Under the pieces are notes generated by a model. The model was not told where the DNA came from and searched no databases. It saw only the letters and a program-made list of their open reading frames with translations. This document shows, one piece after another, positions 46,654 to 55,573 of a stretch of DNA of 64,000 nucleotides; position 1 is the stretch's first letter, and every line of letters starts with the position of its first letter. The position numbers and the translations under genes were made by a program. Source of the stretch: Advenella kashmirensis W13003 (GTDB lineage: Bacteria; Pseudomonadota; Gammaproteobacteria; Burkholderiales; Burkholderiaceae_B); assembly GCF_000506985.1 (NCBI RefSeq), contig NZ_KI650980.1:496001-560000 (forward strand). Direction: 5' to 3'.

Positions 46654-48417
46654 ATGAGCAATGTAATCGAAATCAAGGTTCCGGACATTGGCGACTTCAG
46701 TGAAGTTGAAGTCATTGAGCTGCTGGTTGCGCCGGGCGATACCATCAAGGAAGAACAAAGCCTGATCACGGTCGAGTCTGACAAGGCTTCCATGGAAATT
46801 CCATCGTCCGCTGCCGGCGTGGTCAAGGATATCAACGTCAAGGTCGGCGACAAAGTGGCCGAAGGCAAGGTCATTCTGACCCTGGAGGCGGCAGGCGATG
46901 CCGGCTCAGATAAGGGCGCGGATCAGCAGGCTGCAGCCAGCCAGGAGAAAGAGGCCGAAACCCAGGACGCTGCTGCGCAACGCTCGGATGACAAGGCAAA
47001 GGCGGCTGACGATTCTCATGACGCTGACGCTCAAGAAGATGCGCAGAGTGCTCAGGCCAGTCAGAGCGGCACTGTTGAAGTGACCGTTCCCGATATCGGC
47101 GATTTCAGCGAAGTCGAAGTCATCGAAGTGCTGGTAGCGGCGGGCGACAAGGTTTCGCAGGAGCAAAGCCTGATTACGGTCGAATCCGACAAGGCATCCA
47201 TGGAGATTCCGTCTTCCGATGAAGGCGAAGTCGAGGCGGTGCTGGTTAAGGTCGGCGATAAAGTCGCCAAAGGCACCGCAATAGTCACCCTCAAAGCCAG
47301 TGGAGCGGCGGGCAAACCGGCGCCGGCACCGGCTGGCGACAAAGCACAAAGTCAACCGGCAGACAGCAAGGCTGACAAGGCAGAGGGCGAACCCGCCGCT
47401 GCCGCCAAAGCGCCAGCAGCCTCGGCTCAGAGCAGCACAAGCCACCCGCGCGTGTCGCCAACGGCTGCCTTCGGGTCTGCCGTTTCCTCGCGCAGCCTGC
47501 CGCATGCATCGCCTTCCGTTCGCAAATTTGCCCGTGAGCTGGGCGTTGACCTGACCCAAATTACCGGGTCTGGAGAAAAGCAGCGCATCACGCAGGATGA
47601 CGTTCGCAAATTCGTCAAGGCAGCGCTGTCTGTGGCTACCAGTTCATCATCGACTACGACAAGCACGCAGGTCGGTGGCGGCGGGCTGAGTGTGCTTGAC
47701 TGGCCCAATATCGACTTCACCAAGTTTGGTCCGATAGAAAGCAAACCCTTGTCGCGCATCAAGAAAATCTCCGGCGCCAATTTGCATCGCAATTGGGTCA
47801 TGATTCCGCATGTCACCAACAATGAACAGGCCGACATTACCGAGCTGGAAGCATTCCGTGTGTCCATGAACAAGGAATATGAGAAGGCCGGGGTCAAGTT
47901 CACCATGCTGGCGTTTCTGATCAAGGCGGTGGTCTCGTGCCTGCAGAAATTCCCCGAGTTCAATGCGTCGCTCAGTGGCGATAATCTGGTCCTCAAGCAG
48001 TACTTCCACATTGGTTTTGCGGCGGATACGCCCAATGGCCTGGTGGTGCCGGTGGTTCGAGATGCGGACAAGAAAACCGTCAGCCAAATTGCCAAGGAAA
48101 TGACCGAACTGGCAAAACTGGCGCGCGACGGCAAGCTGTCACCGGCGCAGATGCAGGGCGGATGCTTCTCAATCAGCTCACTGGGCGGTATCGGTGGCAC
48201 CAGTTTCACGCCGATTATCAATGCGCCTGAAGTGGCGATCCTTGGCGTATCCAAATCATCCATGCAACCGGTCTGGAATGGCAAGGAGTTTGCACCCCGG
48301 CTTATGCTGCCGCTGTCGCTTTCCTACGATCATCGCGTGATTGACGGCGCAGCCGCAGCCCGCTTCAATGCCTATCTGGCGGCGATTCTGGCGGACTTCC
48401 GTCGTGTCCTGATCTGA
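46654..48417 (+). CDS. aceF: Dihydrolipoamide acetyltransferase (pyruvate dehydrogenase E2)
   Basis: This 587-residue core enzyme transfers acetyl groups from lipoyl arms to CoA. It carries two nearly identical lipoyl domains (about 2-78 and 140-215), with lipoyl lysines K44 and K180 in ESDKASMEIP. Ala/Lys/Asp-rich linkers follow each. The E1/E3-binding domain lies at about 285-325 (SPSVRKFARELGVDL) and the catalytic domain ends with SYDHRVIDG (H560, D564). It sits between aceE and lpdA, with 12 bp to the latter. Confidence 0.97.
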   Translation: MSNVIEIKVPDIGDFSEVEVIELLVAPGDTIKEEQSLITVESDKASMEIPSSAAGVVKDINVKVGDKVAEGKVILTLEAAGDAGSDKGADQQAAASQEKEAETQDAAAQRSDDKAKAADDSHDADAQEDAQSAQASQSGTVEVTVPDIGDFSEVEVIEVLVAAGDKVSQEQSLITVESDKASMEIPSSDEGEVEAVLVKVGDKVAKGTAIVTLKASGAAGKPAPAPAGDKAQSQPADSKADKAEGEPAAAAKAPAASAQSSTSHPRVSPTAAFGSAVSSRSLPHASPSVRKFARELGVDLTQITGSGEKQRITQDDVRKFVKAALSVATSSSSTTTSTQVGGGGLSVLDWPNIDFTKFGPIESKPLSRIKKISGANLHRNWVMIPHVTNNEQADITELEAFRVSMNKEYEKAGVKFTMLAFLIKAVVSCLQKFPEFNASLSGDNLVLKQYFHIGFAADTPNGLVVPVVRDADKKTVSQIAKEMTELAKLARDGKLSPAQMQGGCFSISSLGGIGGTSFTPIINAPEVAILGVSKSSMQPVWNGKEFAPRLMLPLSLSYDHRVIDGAAAARFNAYLAAILADFRRVLI

Positions 48418-48429
48418 CCGGAGAAACAG

Positions 48430-50331
48430 ATGAGTCAAATTGAAATCAAGGTACCCGATATCGGCGACTTCGATACGGTGGAAGTGATTGAAGTGCTGGT
48501 TGCCGAAGGCGATACGATCAAGGAAGAGCAGAGCCTGATCACCGTGGAGTCGGATAAGGCGTCCATGGAAATCCCGTCGTCTGCCGCAGGCAAGGTCGTG
48601 TCGCTGGCGGTCAAGGTGGGTGACAAGGTGTCCGAAGGGACAGTCATCCTGACGCTGGAAGGCGCTGCAGCCGGCGCTGATGCGACTGCTAAAGATGCAG
48701 CCGCTAAGGATGCGGCCGGGAAGGGCGCGGCACCAGCTTCGGACACATCAGATGCGGCCGTCGGCATCTCCGACAAAAAGGCGGATCGTACCGCCCAATC
48801 GAGCGATACGAAAGCCGAAAAAACCGAGGAACAGAAGCAGCCTGCGGCTCAACGCAGCAGCAGCGGCCAATCCGGCGAGGCCGAACAGGGTAAATATTCG
48901 CCACCAGCCAACGCGCCGGCAGACGGCTGCGATGTTCTCGTGCTGGGCGCGGGGCCGGGCGGTTATTCGGCCGCTTTTCGCGCCGCAGACCTGGGGCTCA
49001 GTGTCGTGCTGGTCGAACGCTACGCCACGCTGGGAGGGGTCTGCTTAAATGTCGGGTGTATCCCGTCCAAGGCTCTGCTGCATAACGTGGCCGTGCTCGA
49101 AGAGGCCAAACACCTGGCGCAGAACGGCATTACTTTTGCCGAGCCGACTATTGATCTGGATAAACTGCGCGAGGCCAAGGACAAAGTTGTGTCGACGCTG
49201 ACCGGTGGTCTTACCGGCATGGCAAAGGCCCGCAAGGTCAAGGTCGTTCAGGGTCTGGGCACATTTGCCGATGAACATCATCTCTCCGTTAAAAAGGATG
49301 ATGGTTCGACCGAGACAGTCGCGTTCAAGCATGCCATCATTGCGGCTGGCAGTCAGTCTGTCAAATTGCCTTTCCTGCCACAGGACGAACGGATCGTCGA
49401 TTCGACCGGCGCGCTGCAGCTCAAAAGCATTCCGAAAAAAATGCTGATTATCGGCGGCGGCATTATCGGCCTGGAAATGGGCACCGTTTATTCTGCGCTG
49501 GGCGCACGCCTGGATGTCGTCGAAATGCTCGATGGTCTGATGCAAGGCGCAGACCGGGATCTGGTTAAAGTCTGGCAGAAGAAAAACGAAGGACGTTTTG
49601 ATCAGATCATGATCAAAACAAAGACCGTTTCAGCCGAAGCCAAGCCGGACGGTATCTGGGTCAAATTCGAGGGCGATGCCGCGCCGGCAGAGCCACAGCG
49701 TTACGATCTGGTTCTGCAGGCGGTGGGGCGCTCGCCCAATGGTGCGAAAATCGGCGCTGACCGCGCCGGCGTCAACGTAACCGAGCGCGGCTTTATCGAG
49801 GTAGACGAACAGATGCGCACCAATGTACCGCATATTTTTGCGATCGGCGACATTGTGGGGCAGCCCATGCTGGCGCACAAAGCTGTGCATGAAGCGCACG
49901 TCGCTGCAGAGGTCATTGCCGGACAGAAAAGCTATTTCGATGTCCGCGTGATTCCTTCCGTGGCCTACACCGATCCTGAAGTTGCGTGGGCTGGGCTGAC
50001 TGAAGAGGAAGCCAAAAAGCAGGGCATTAAATATGAGAAGGGGGTCTTTCCCTGGGCAGCCTCGGGACGCGCCATTGCCAATGGCCGATCCGAAGGGTTT
50101 ACCAAACTGCTGTTTGATGCTGAAACCCACCGCATTATCGGCGGCAGCATTGTCGGCACCCATGCCGGCGATCTGATCTCAGAGGTGGCACTGGCCGTGG
50201 AAATGGGCGCGGATACGGTCGATATCGGCAAAACCATTCACCCGCATCCGACTCTGGGTGAATCGGTGGGCATGGCAGCCGAAGTGGCTCACGGTACATG
50301 TACCGATCTGCCGCCGGTTAAACGCAAGTAG
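48430..50331 (+). CDS. lpdA: Dihydrolipoamide dehydrogenase (E3) with N-terminal lipoyl domain
   Basis: This 633-residue flavoprotein reoxidises dihydrolipoyl groups with NAD. The first 78 residues are a lipoyl domain closely matching those of the upstream E2 (K43 in ESDKASMEIP). A low-complexity linker of about 80 residues follows. The E3 proper starts near DVLVLGAGPGGYSAAFRAAD, with redox cysteines C205 and C210 in GGVCLNVGCIPSK and the C-terminal catalytic HPHPTLGE. Lipoyl-E3 fusions are typical of betaproteobacterial and neisserial complexes. Confidence 0.97.
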   Translation: MSQIEIKVPDIGDFDTVEVIEVLVAEGDTIKEEQSLITVESDKASMEIPSSAAGKVVSLAVKVGDKVSEGTVILTLEGAAAGADATAKDAAAKDAAGKGAAPASDTSDAAVGISDKKADRTAQSSDTKAEKTEEQKQPAAQRSSSGQSGEAEQGKYSPPANAPADGCDVLVLGAGPGGYSAAFRAADLGLSVVLVERYATLGGVCLNVGCIPSKALLHNVAVLEEAKHLAQNGITFAEPTIDLDKLREAKDKVVSTLTGGLTGMAKARKVKVVQGLGTFADEHHLSVKKDDGSTETVAFKHAIIAAGSQSVKLPFLPQDERIVDSTGALQLKSIPKKMLIIGGGIIGLEMGTVYSALGARLDVVEMLDGLMQGADRDLVKVWQKKNEGRFDQIMIKTKTVSAEAKPDGIWVKFEGDAAPAEPQRYDLVLQAVGRSPNGAKIGADRAGVNVTERGFIEVDEQMRTNVPHIFAIGDIVGQPMLAHKAVHEAHVAAEVIAGQKSYFDVRVIPSVAYTDPEVAWAGLTEEEAKKQGIKYEKGVFPWAASGRAIANGRSEGFTKLLFDAETHRIIGGSIVGTHAGDLISEVALAVEMGADTVDIGKTIHPHPTLGESVGMAAEVAHGTCTDLPPVKRK

Positions 50332-50371
50332 TGCAAATATTGCGGTAACGGTTACGCACCGTCGCTTCAAG

Positions 50372-50415
50372 ACACTCTTATTTAAGGCATACGCCGAAAA
50401 TAAGAGTGTTTTTCA
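50372..50415 (+). terminator. Rho-independent terminator of aceEF-lpdA
   Basis: ACACTCTTATTT (50372-50383) pairs perfectly with AAATAAGAGTGT (50398-50409) across 14 bases and is followed by TTTTTCATTTT. It starts 40 bp after the lpdA stop and ends about 45 bp before folC. Confidence 0.88.
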
Positions 50416-50459
50416 TTTTGATGACTTAAAATTCGTCTTTCGGGTATTTTATTCCTATC

Positions 50460-51764
50460 ATGTCTGTTGCCCCTACAAGTACGCATTCTCTGGCTGACTG
50501 GCTGGCCTATCTTGAATCCCTGCATCCTGTTGCGATTGAACTTGGTCTGGACCGGGTCAAAGCAGTCGCGCAGCGTTTGCAAGCAGACCAGGGAGGCGGT
50601 GTCAAGATCATAGTGGGCGGCACCAATGGCAAGGGGTCAACCTGTGCCATGCTCGAATCCATCTATCTTGCTGCCGGTTATAAAACCGGCATGTATACCT
50701 CGCCGCACTTGATCGACTTTAACGAACGCATACGCATTCGTGGCGAACTGGCAAGCGATGAACAAATTGTCGAGCAATTGGCGCGTATTGAAACGGCACG
50801 CGGCGACATTTCACTGACGTACTTCGAATACACCACCTTGGCCGCGCTATTGTTGTTCAAAGCGCATGAGATTGACGTGGCCATTCTGGAAGTCGGACTG
50901 GGTGGACGGCTGGATGCCGTCAATATTATCGATGCCGACTGTTCGATCATTACCAGCGTCGATATCGATCATATTCAGTGGCTGGGCAATACACGGGAAA
51001 AAATCGGCTGGGAAAAAGCCCATATCTTCCGCCAGGGCCGTCCGGCCATTTGCAGTGACCCGGAACCGCCGCAAACGGTAATCGATTACGCCCGTGAAAT
51101 TGGCGCCGACCTCTGGCTGTTCGGCCGGGACTTCAATTATTCTGCAGACAAACAGCAGTGGGCCTATGCCGGCCGCGGTCAGCGGCGCAATGCGCTGGCC
51201 TATCCGGCCTTGCGCGGCGCCAACCAGTTGCTTAACGCCTCGGCTGCACTGGCTGCCATTGAAGCGCTGCGGGACAGGCTGGCGGTGCCGCAGCAATCGG
51301 TGCGCCAGGGCCTGTTGCAGGCGGTGTTGCCAGGGCGTTTCCAGATTATCCCCGGACAGCCGACGGTGGTGCTGGACGTCGCGCACAATCCTCATGCGGC
51401 GGCGGTGCTGGCGCACAACCTCAATAGCATGTCGTATTTTCCCTATACCCATGCCGTGGTTGGCATGGTCAACGATAAAGATTGTGACGAGGTGATCGAA
51501 AAGTTCGGCCGCAAGATTGACCACTGGTATTGCGCCACCCTGCAGGGGGAGCGTGGCCGCAGCGGCGAGGATATTGCGCAGCGGATACGGCAATTGCTGC
51601 CGGCCGACGCAGAAGGGTTACCAAGCGTAACGGTTTACGATTCTCCCGCCGCCGCCTATGATTCTGCGCGTTCAAAGGCCTCCGACAATGATAGAATAGT
51701 CGTGTTTGGCTCCTTTTTAACAGTGGCCGAAGTCTTACAGCATTTGGGGCGTCCAGCCATCTGA
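50460..51764 (+). CDS. folC: Dihydrofolate synthase/folylpolyglutamate synthase
   Basis: This 434-residue Mur-ligase family enzyme adds glutamate to dihydropteroate and to folates. The ATP-binding motif is VGGTNGKGSTCAMLE, followed by YTSPHLIDFNERIRI and LEVGLGGRLDAVNIID. The C-terminal VVLDVAHNPHAAAVLA is diagnostic. It starts a plus-strand group folC-SPOR-cvpA-purF that is conserved in many proteobacteria; accD, often upstream, is absent here. Confidence 0.96.
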   Translation: MSVAPTSTHSLADWLAYLESLHPVAIELGLDRVKAVAQRLQADQGGGVKIIVGGTNGKGSTCAMLESIYLAAGYKTGMYTSPHLIDFNERIRIRGELASDEQIVEQLARIETARGDISLTYFEYTTLAALLLFKAHEIDVAILEVGLGGRLDAVNIIDADCSIITSVDIDHIQWLGNTREKIGWEKAHIFRQGRPAICSDPEPPQTVIDYAREIGADLWLFGRDFNYSADKQQWAYAGRGQRRNALAYPALRGANQLLNASAALAAIEALRDRLAVPQQSVRQGLLQAVLPGRFQIIPGQPTVVLDVAHNPHAAAVLAHNLNSMSYFPYTHAVVGMVNDKDCDEVIEKFGRKIDHWYCATLQGERGRSGEDIAQRIRQLLPADAEGLPSVTVYDSPAAAYDSARSKASDNDRIVVFGSFLTVAEVLQHLGRPAI

Positions 51765-51796
51765 AGCTTATCTTCATAAACAGTCAGGAATACGTT

Positions 51797-52738
51797 ATGG
51801 GTTTGTTCAATTCACAAGACAATAATCGGCCAGGGCAACGTCGCACACAGTCTGGAGAGCAGGCCAACGACCTGCGGGCCAAGGCGCGAAACCGCTTGAT
51901 CGGGGCGATTATTCTTGTTCTGGCGGCCATCATTATTGTACCGATGGTGCTCGACACCGGTAGCAAGGACACCACGCCGGCCCCTGCTCAAACGCCACCG
52001 CTGGTATCCGGTGGCGGCAGCGATAGCAACTCGCTTTCGGTCACCACCACGCCGGGCGTCGAGTCCAGCGGCCCCACTTCCACCTCGCAATCGGCCACCA
52101 CCGATGGCAGCGCACCCCAGACGCCACCGGTAAACGGTTCAGTCGCCTCGGGAACCGCCGAACAGCCAACGCAACCGGGTACAACAGACCCGGCCCTCTC
52201 CGGCATGCTGCAGGCGGCTGATCCCAATCGTTCCATCGCTTCGGGCACGGCGAACCAGCCCGAGACGCCGGAAGCCCAGGCTGAACAGGAAAAACGCGAT
52301 GCTGCCGCACAAGCCAAAGCTGACGCCGATGCCAAAAAGGCCGCTGAGCGCAAAAAGGCCGCCGCCAACAAACCGGCTGAACAGCCCAAAAAGCAGGGCG
52401 GCATCAGGGATAGCAATCGCACCGATGACGGTTCGCGCGCCCTGGCAATCCTGGAAGGCCGCGAGCCCGAGGCAGTCGAAAAAAGCAAACCCAAGGTTAC
52501 TTCCGGCGATTACTCGCTGCAGATCGCTTCCTATGGGTCAGCCGATGACGCGCAAAGTCGCCGCAGCAAGCTGGCCGGCGAAGGCGTCTCCAATGTCTAT
52601 GTCCAGAACTCTGTGGTCAATGGCAAACAGATCTACCGCTTGCGTGTCGGTCCGTTCAAGTCGCGTGAAGCTGCCCAGGCTGCCCAGACGCGCCTGCGTT
52701 CGCTGGGCTATGACAATGGTTTTATTTCGTCAAACTGA
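51797..52738 (+). CDS. SPOR domain protein (DedD-like)
   Basis: This 313-residue protein has a short cytoplasmic N-terminus and one membrane segment (about 34-51, LIGAIILVLAAIIIVPMVL). A long periplasmic linker rich in Thr, Ser, Pro, Gln and then Ala/Lys (about 55-230) follows. The C-terminal SPOR domain (about 235-313) includes SLQIASYGSADDAQSRRSKL and YRLRVGPFKSREAAQAAQTRL. SPOR domains bind denuded septal peptidoglycan, so a cell division role is likely, as for DedD/FtsN. It lies 32 bp after folC. Confidence 0.9.
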   Translation: MGLFNSQDNNRPGQRRTQSGEQANDLRAKARNRLIGAIILVLAAIIIVPMVLDTGSKDTTPAPAQTPPLVSGGGSDSNSLSVTTTPGVESSGPTSTSQSATTDGSAPQTPPVNGSVASGTAEQPTQPGTTDPALSGMLQAADPNRSIASGTANQPETPEAQAEQEKRDAAAQAKADADAKKAAERKKAAANKPAEQPKKQGGIRDSNRTDDGSRALAILEGREPEAVEKSKPKVTSGDYSLQIASYGSADDAQSRRSKLAGEGVSNVYVQNSVVNGKQIYRLRVGPFKSREAAQAAQTRLRSLGYDNGFISSN

Positions 52739-52756
52739 TTTTGTCCATGCACAAAC

Positions 52757-53245
52757 GTGACTGAGTTTGATTACACCTGCCTCGGGATTATCGCAATCTC
52801 GGGGTTGCTGGGATTAATGAGAGGGTTTCTCAAGGAAGCCTTCTCATTAATCGCTTATGCCGCTGCATTTATCGGCGCCATCTGGTGGGGCCCGGTGGTG
52901 TACCCCTGGGTCATGCAGTACATCAACAATGCACTGATCAGTATGGGTATCGGCTATGCGGTGGTATTTATTGCCATTTTGCTGGTGGTGGGCCTGGTCA
53001 ATGTCACGCTGGCGACCATGATCGAGGCTACCGGCCTGGGGCCAGCCGATCAGGGGCTGGGCATTTTATTCGGCATTGCGCGCGGTGTCATGATTGTGCT
53101 GATCCTGGTGGTCCTGGCCGGTTATACGCCATTCCCCAAAGAACCCTGGTGGGTCAACGCAAGATTTTCACCCATGGCTGTCATGGCCGTGCATGAAATC
53201 AAGATGCGCTTGCCGGACAGTATCGGCTCGTACCTGCCTTATTAA
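52757..53245 (+). CDS. cvpA: CvpA family inner membrane protein
   Basis: This 162-residue membrane protein has four hydrophobic segments and the family pattern LGLMRGFLKEAFSLIAYAAAF, GLGPADQGLGILFGIARG and KEPWW. CvpA proteins are needed for colicin V production and bile or envelope stress tolerance in enterics; the biochemical role is unknown. The start is GTG at 52757. It lies between the SPOR gene and purF as in many proteobacteria. Confidence 0.9.
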   Translation: MTEFDYTCLGIIAISGLLGLMRGFLKEAFSLIAYAAAFIGAIWWGPVVYPWVMQYINNALISMGIGYAVVFIAILLVVGLVNVTLATMIEATGLGPADQGLGILFGIARGVMIVLILVVLAGYTPFPKEPWWVNARFSPMAVMAVHEIKMRLPDSIGSYLPY

Positions 53246-53304
53246 TTTGATTTTCCTGTTATTTTTTTTCGTTTTTACTCTCGTCTTTTCAGAATAGGCT
53301 TTTT

Positions 53305-54822
53305 ATGTGCGGAATTATCGGTATCGTCGGGCGTGGTCCAGTGAACCAGCTGGTGTACGACAGCCTGCTGCTGCTGCAACATCGTGGGCAGGACGCGGCA
53401 GGCATCGCCACCGCCTACGGTAACCACTTTAATATGTACAAAGCGCATGGACTGGTTCGCGATGTCTTTCGCACCCGTAATATGCGTGACCTTCCCGGAC
53501 ATGCCGGTATCGGCCAGGTACGTTACCCGACGGCCGGCTCCAGTGATTCGCTCGAAGAAGCGCAACCCTTTTATGTGAATGCGCCTTTCGGCATCACGTT
53601 CGCCCATAACGGCAATCTGACCAACTGGCGGGAGCTGCGCGAATCCCTGTTCAAGGTCGACCAGCGGCATATCAATACCAATTCGGATTCCGAAGTTCTG
53701 CTGAATGTGCTGGCACATGAACTGCAGTCCGCGGCAAAAGGCACCTCCCTGGATCCGCAAGCCATGTTCAACGCGGTTGCCGCGGTTCATCGCAGGGTCA
53801 AAGGCGCCTATTCCGTCGTTGCTCAGATCGCAGGGTACGGGTTGCTGGCATTTCGCGATCCGTTCGGCATCCGGCCGCTGTGCCTGGGCAAATTCGAGTC
53901 CGAGCTGGGTACGGAATGGATGGTTGCTTCCGAGTCGGTTGCGCTCGAAGGCAGCGGCTTTGATTTCGTACGTGATGTTGACGCCGGTGAGGCCATATTC
54001 GTTGATCTGGATGGTAATGTGCATGAAAAGCAATGCGCAGACAATCCGGTCCTGACGCCCTGCATTTTCGAGTATGTTTATTTTGCCCGTCCCGATTCAA
54101 CCATCAATGGCGTCAATGTTTACAATGCGCGCCTGAAAATGGGCGAATATCTGGCCGATAAGGTTGCCCGCCAAATTCGCCTGCAGGAAATCGATGTTGT
54201 CATGCCGATTCCCGATTCTTCCCGCCCTGCGGCCATGCAACTGGCCTCCAGGCTGGACCTTGAATATCGCGAAGGCTTTATCAAGAACCGCTACGTCGGA
54301 CGTACCTTTATCATGCCCGGCCAGGCTGTAAGGAAAAAATCGGTACGCCAGAAACTGAATGCCATGAGCATGGAATTCAAGGATAAAAATGTGCTGCTGG
54401 TAGATGACTCGATTGTGCGTGGTACCACCAGTCGCGAGATTGTCGATATGGCCAGGGCAGCGGGAGCCCGCAAGGTCTTTTTCGCGTCGGCCGCGCCGCC
54501 GGTATGCTTTCCCAATGTGTATGGTATTGATATGCCGACGCAGGATGAACTCATTGCCAATGGCAGAACGCCGGAAGAGGTGGCCAAAGAAATCGGCGCC
54601 GACGCGCTGGTGTATCAGGATCTCGAAGACCTGAAGTCGGCGATTTCAGATTTGAACCCGGCCCTGACCCAGTTTGAATCGTCCTGCTTTGACGGACAGT
54701 ATGTAACTGGCGATGTCGACAGTGCCTATCTTGAGCGCCTGCGGCTGACCCGCCATCAGGCCAAGGAAGGCCAGGCAGTGGGCGGCCTGCAGTTCAATAT
54801 GGGTTACGCTGCCAACGCTTAA
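53305..54822 (+). CDS. purF: Amidophosphoribosyltransferase
   Basis: This 505-residue enzyme makes 5-phosphoribosylamine from PRPP and glutamine, the first step of purine synthesis. Cys2 of MCGIIGIVG is the glutaminase nucleophile after Met removal. The region RYPTAGSSD and HNGNLTN follows, and the PRPP site [14 protein letters not shown] spans 363-376. It ends the folC-cvpA-purF group and is followed by a good terminator. Confidence 0.97.
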   Translation: MCGIIGIVGRGPVNQLVYDSLLLLQHRGQDAAGIATAYGNHFNMYKAHGLVRDVFRTRNMRDLPGHAGIGQVRYPTAGSSDSLEEAQPFYVNAPFGITFAHNGNLTNWRELRESLFKVDQRHINTNSDSEVLLNVLAHELQSAAKGTSLDPQAMFNAVAAVHRRVKGAYSVVAQIAGYGLLAFRDPFGIRPLCLGKFESELGTEWMVASESVALEGSGFDFVRDVDAGEAIFVDLDGNVHEKQCADNPVLTPCIFEYVYFARPDSTINGVNVYNARLKMGEYLADKVARQIRLQEIDVVMPIPDSSRPAAMQLASRLDLEYREGFIKNRYVGRTFIMPGQAVRKKSVRQKLNAMSMEFKDKNVLLVDDSIVRGTTSREIVDMARAAGARKVFFASAAPPVCFPNVYGIDMPTQDELIANGRTPEEVAKEIGADALVYQDLEDLKSAISDLNPALTQFESSCFDGQYVTGDVDSAYLERLRLTRHQAKEGQAVGGLQFNMGYAANA

Positions 54823-54918
54823 AGCAAGGTGCCGCCTTCGTTTTGCCCTAGAAGGTAATGTGGGGCGGCATGTGTCGTCGCCGGCTCACAGCGCTGGCGC
54901 TACAGACAGCCATTTTTT

Positions 54919-54958
54919 AAACCTGCCCGGTTGGGGATTAACCCGGGCAGGTTTTTTT
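54919..54958 (+). terminator. Rho-independent terminator after purF
   Basis: AACCTGCCCGG (54920-54930) pairs with CCGGGCAGGTT (54943-54953) across 12 bases that can pair further (TT with AA), followed by TTTTTTTAA. It lies about 100 bp after the purF stop. Confidence 0.85.
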
Positions 54959-55022
54959 AACGCCGGGCGATCATTGATTAACCCGCTCTTTTCTGCACTT
55001 TAATAGCCTATGCGGCCACATG

Positions 55023-55077
55023 TGTTGCGATGCAACATTTCAAGGTATATAATTGATATGTCATCTATTGATATACC
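55023..55077 (+). promoter_or_regulatory. Probable operator of the marR-type gene
   Basis: Two dyads lie just upstream of the MarR gene. TGTTGC-GAT-GCAACA (55023-55037) is a perfect palindrome. GGTATAT (55044-55050) and ATATACC (55071-55077) form a second, wider inverted repeat that encloses the direct repeat ATTGATAT (55052-55059 and 55067-55074). MarR proteins usually bind such dyads and repress their own operon, so autoregulation is likely. Confidence 0.6.
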
Positions 55078-55081
55078 AACT

Positions 55082-55573
55082 ATGCCTAACTTACATCCCT
55101 TAACTCATCAAACCGATACCCGACGGCTGGTCTTGTCGCTGACGGGTCATCTGAACCGTCAATGGCGGCGGCTGGTGGATCGTCGCTTGCAGCCTCTGGG
55201 TCTGACAGAAGCGACCTGGCTGCCCCTGTTATATATCTCGCGTGCCAAAGCGCCACTGCGTCAGAAAGACCTGGCGGCGCTGATCGGTCTGGATAGCTCG
55301 TCTGTGGTCCGTCTTCTGGATGGACTGGAAACGGCCGGGTACGTTCAGCGCCTTGAGGGCACAGACCGTCGGGAAAAATTGATTCATCTGACGCCAGCAG
55401 GACAAAAAACCGTGGCGACTGTAGAGAGGGTGGTGCAGGAAGGGCGTAAACGTCTTTTTCGCGACGTGAATCCGGACGAGCTGGGTGCTGCCTGTTCGGT
55501 GTTGCAACAATTATTGGGAACCATGGAATCGCTAGGCGAAAACTTGTGGTCTGAAGAAGGTCGTCATGACTGA
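55082..55573 (+). CDS. MarR family transcriptional regulator
   Basis: This 163-residue winged-helix regulator shows LRQKDLAALIGLDSSSVVRLLDGLETAGYVQRLEGTDRREKLIHLTPAG, the full MarR recognition helix and wing. The start at 55082 (MPNLHPLTH) leaves the AT-rich dyad outside the gene; ATGs at 55058 and 55010 are in frame but would place the operator in the coding region. It overlaps the downstream exporter by eight bases, so it probably controls that gene, with an unknown ligand such as a phenolic compound or drug. Confidence 0.88.
   Translation: MPNLHPLTHQTDTRRLVLSLTGHLNRQWRRLVDRRLQPLGLTEATWLPLLYISRAKAPLRQKDLAALIGLDSSSVVRLLDGLETAGYVQRLEGTDRREKLIHLTPAGQKTVATVERVVQEGRKRLFRDVNPDELGAACSVLQQLLGTMESLGENLWSEEGRHD

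Noticed and set aside
46780-48600. Repeated DNA blocks as a mobile or repeat element
   Set aside because: The repeats are the coding sequences of homologous lipoyl domains around the lipoyl lysine, not an independent repeat family.
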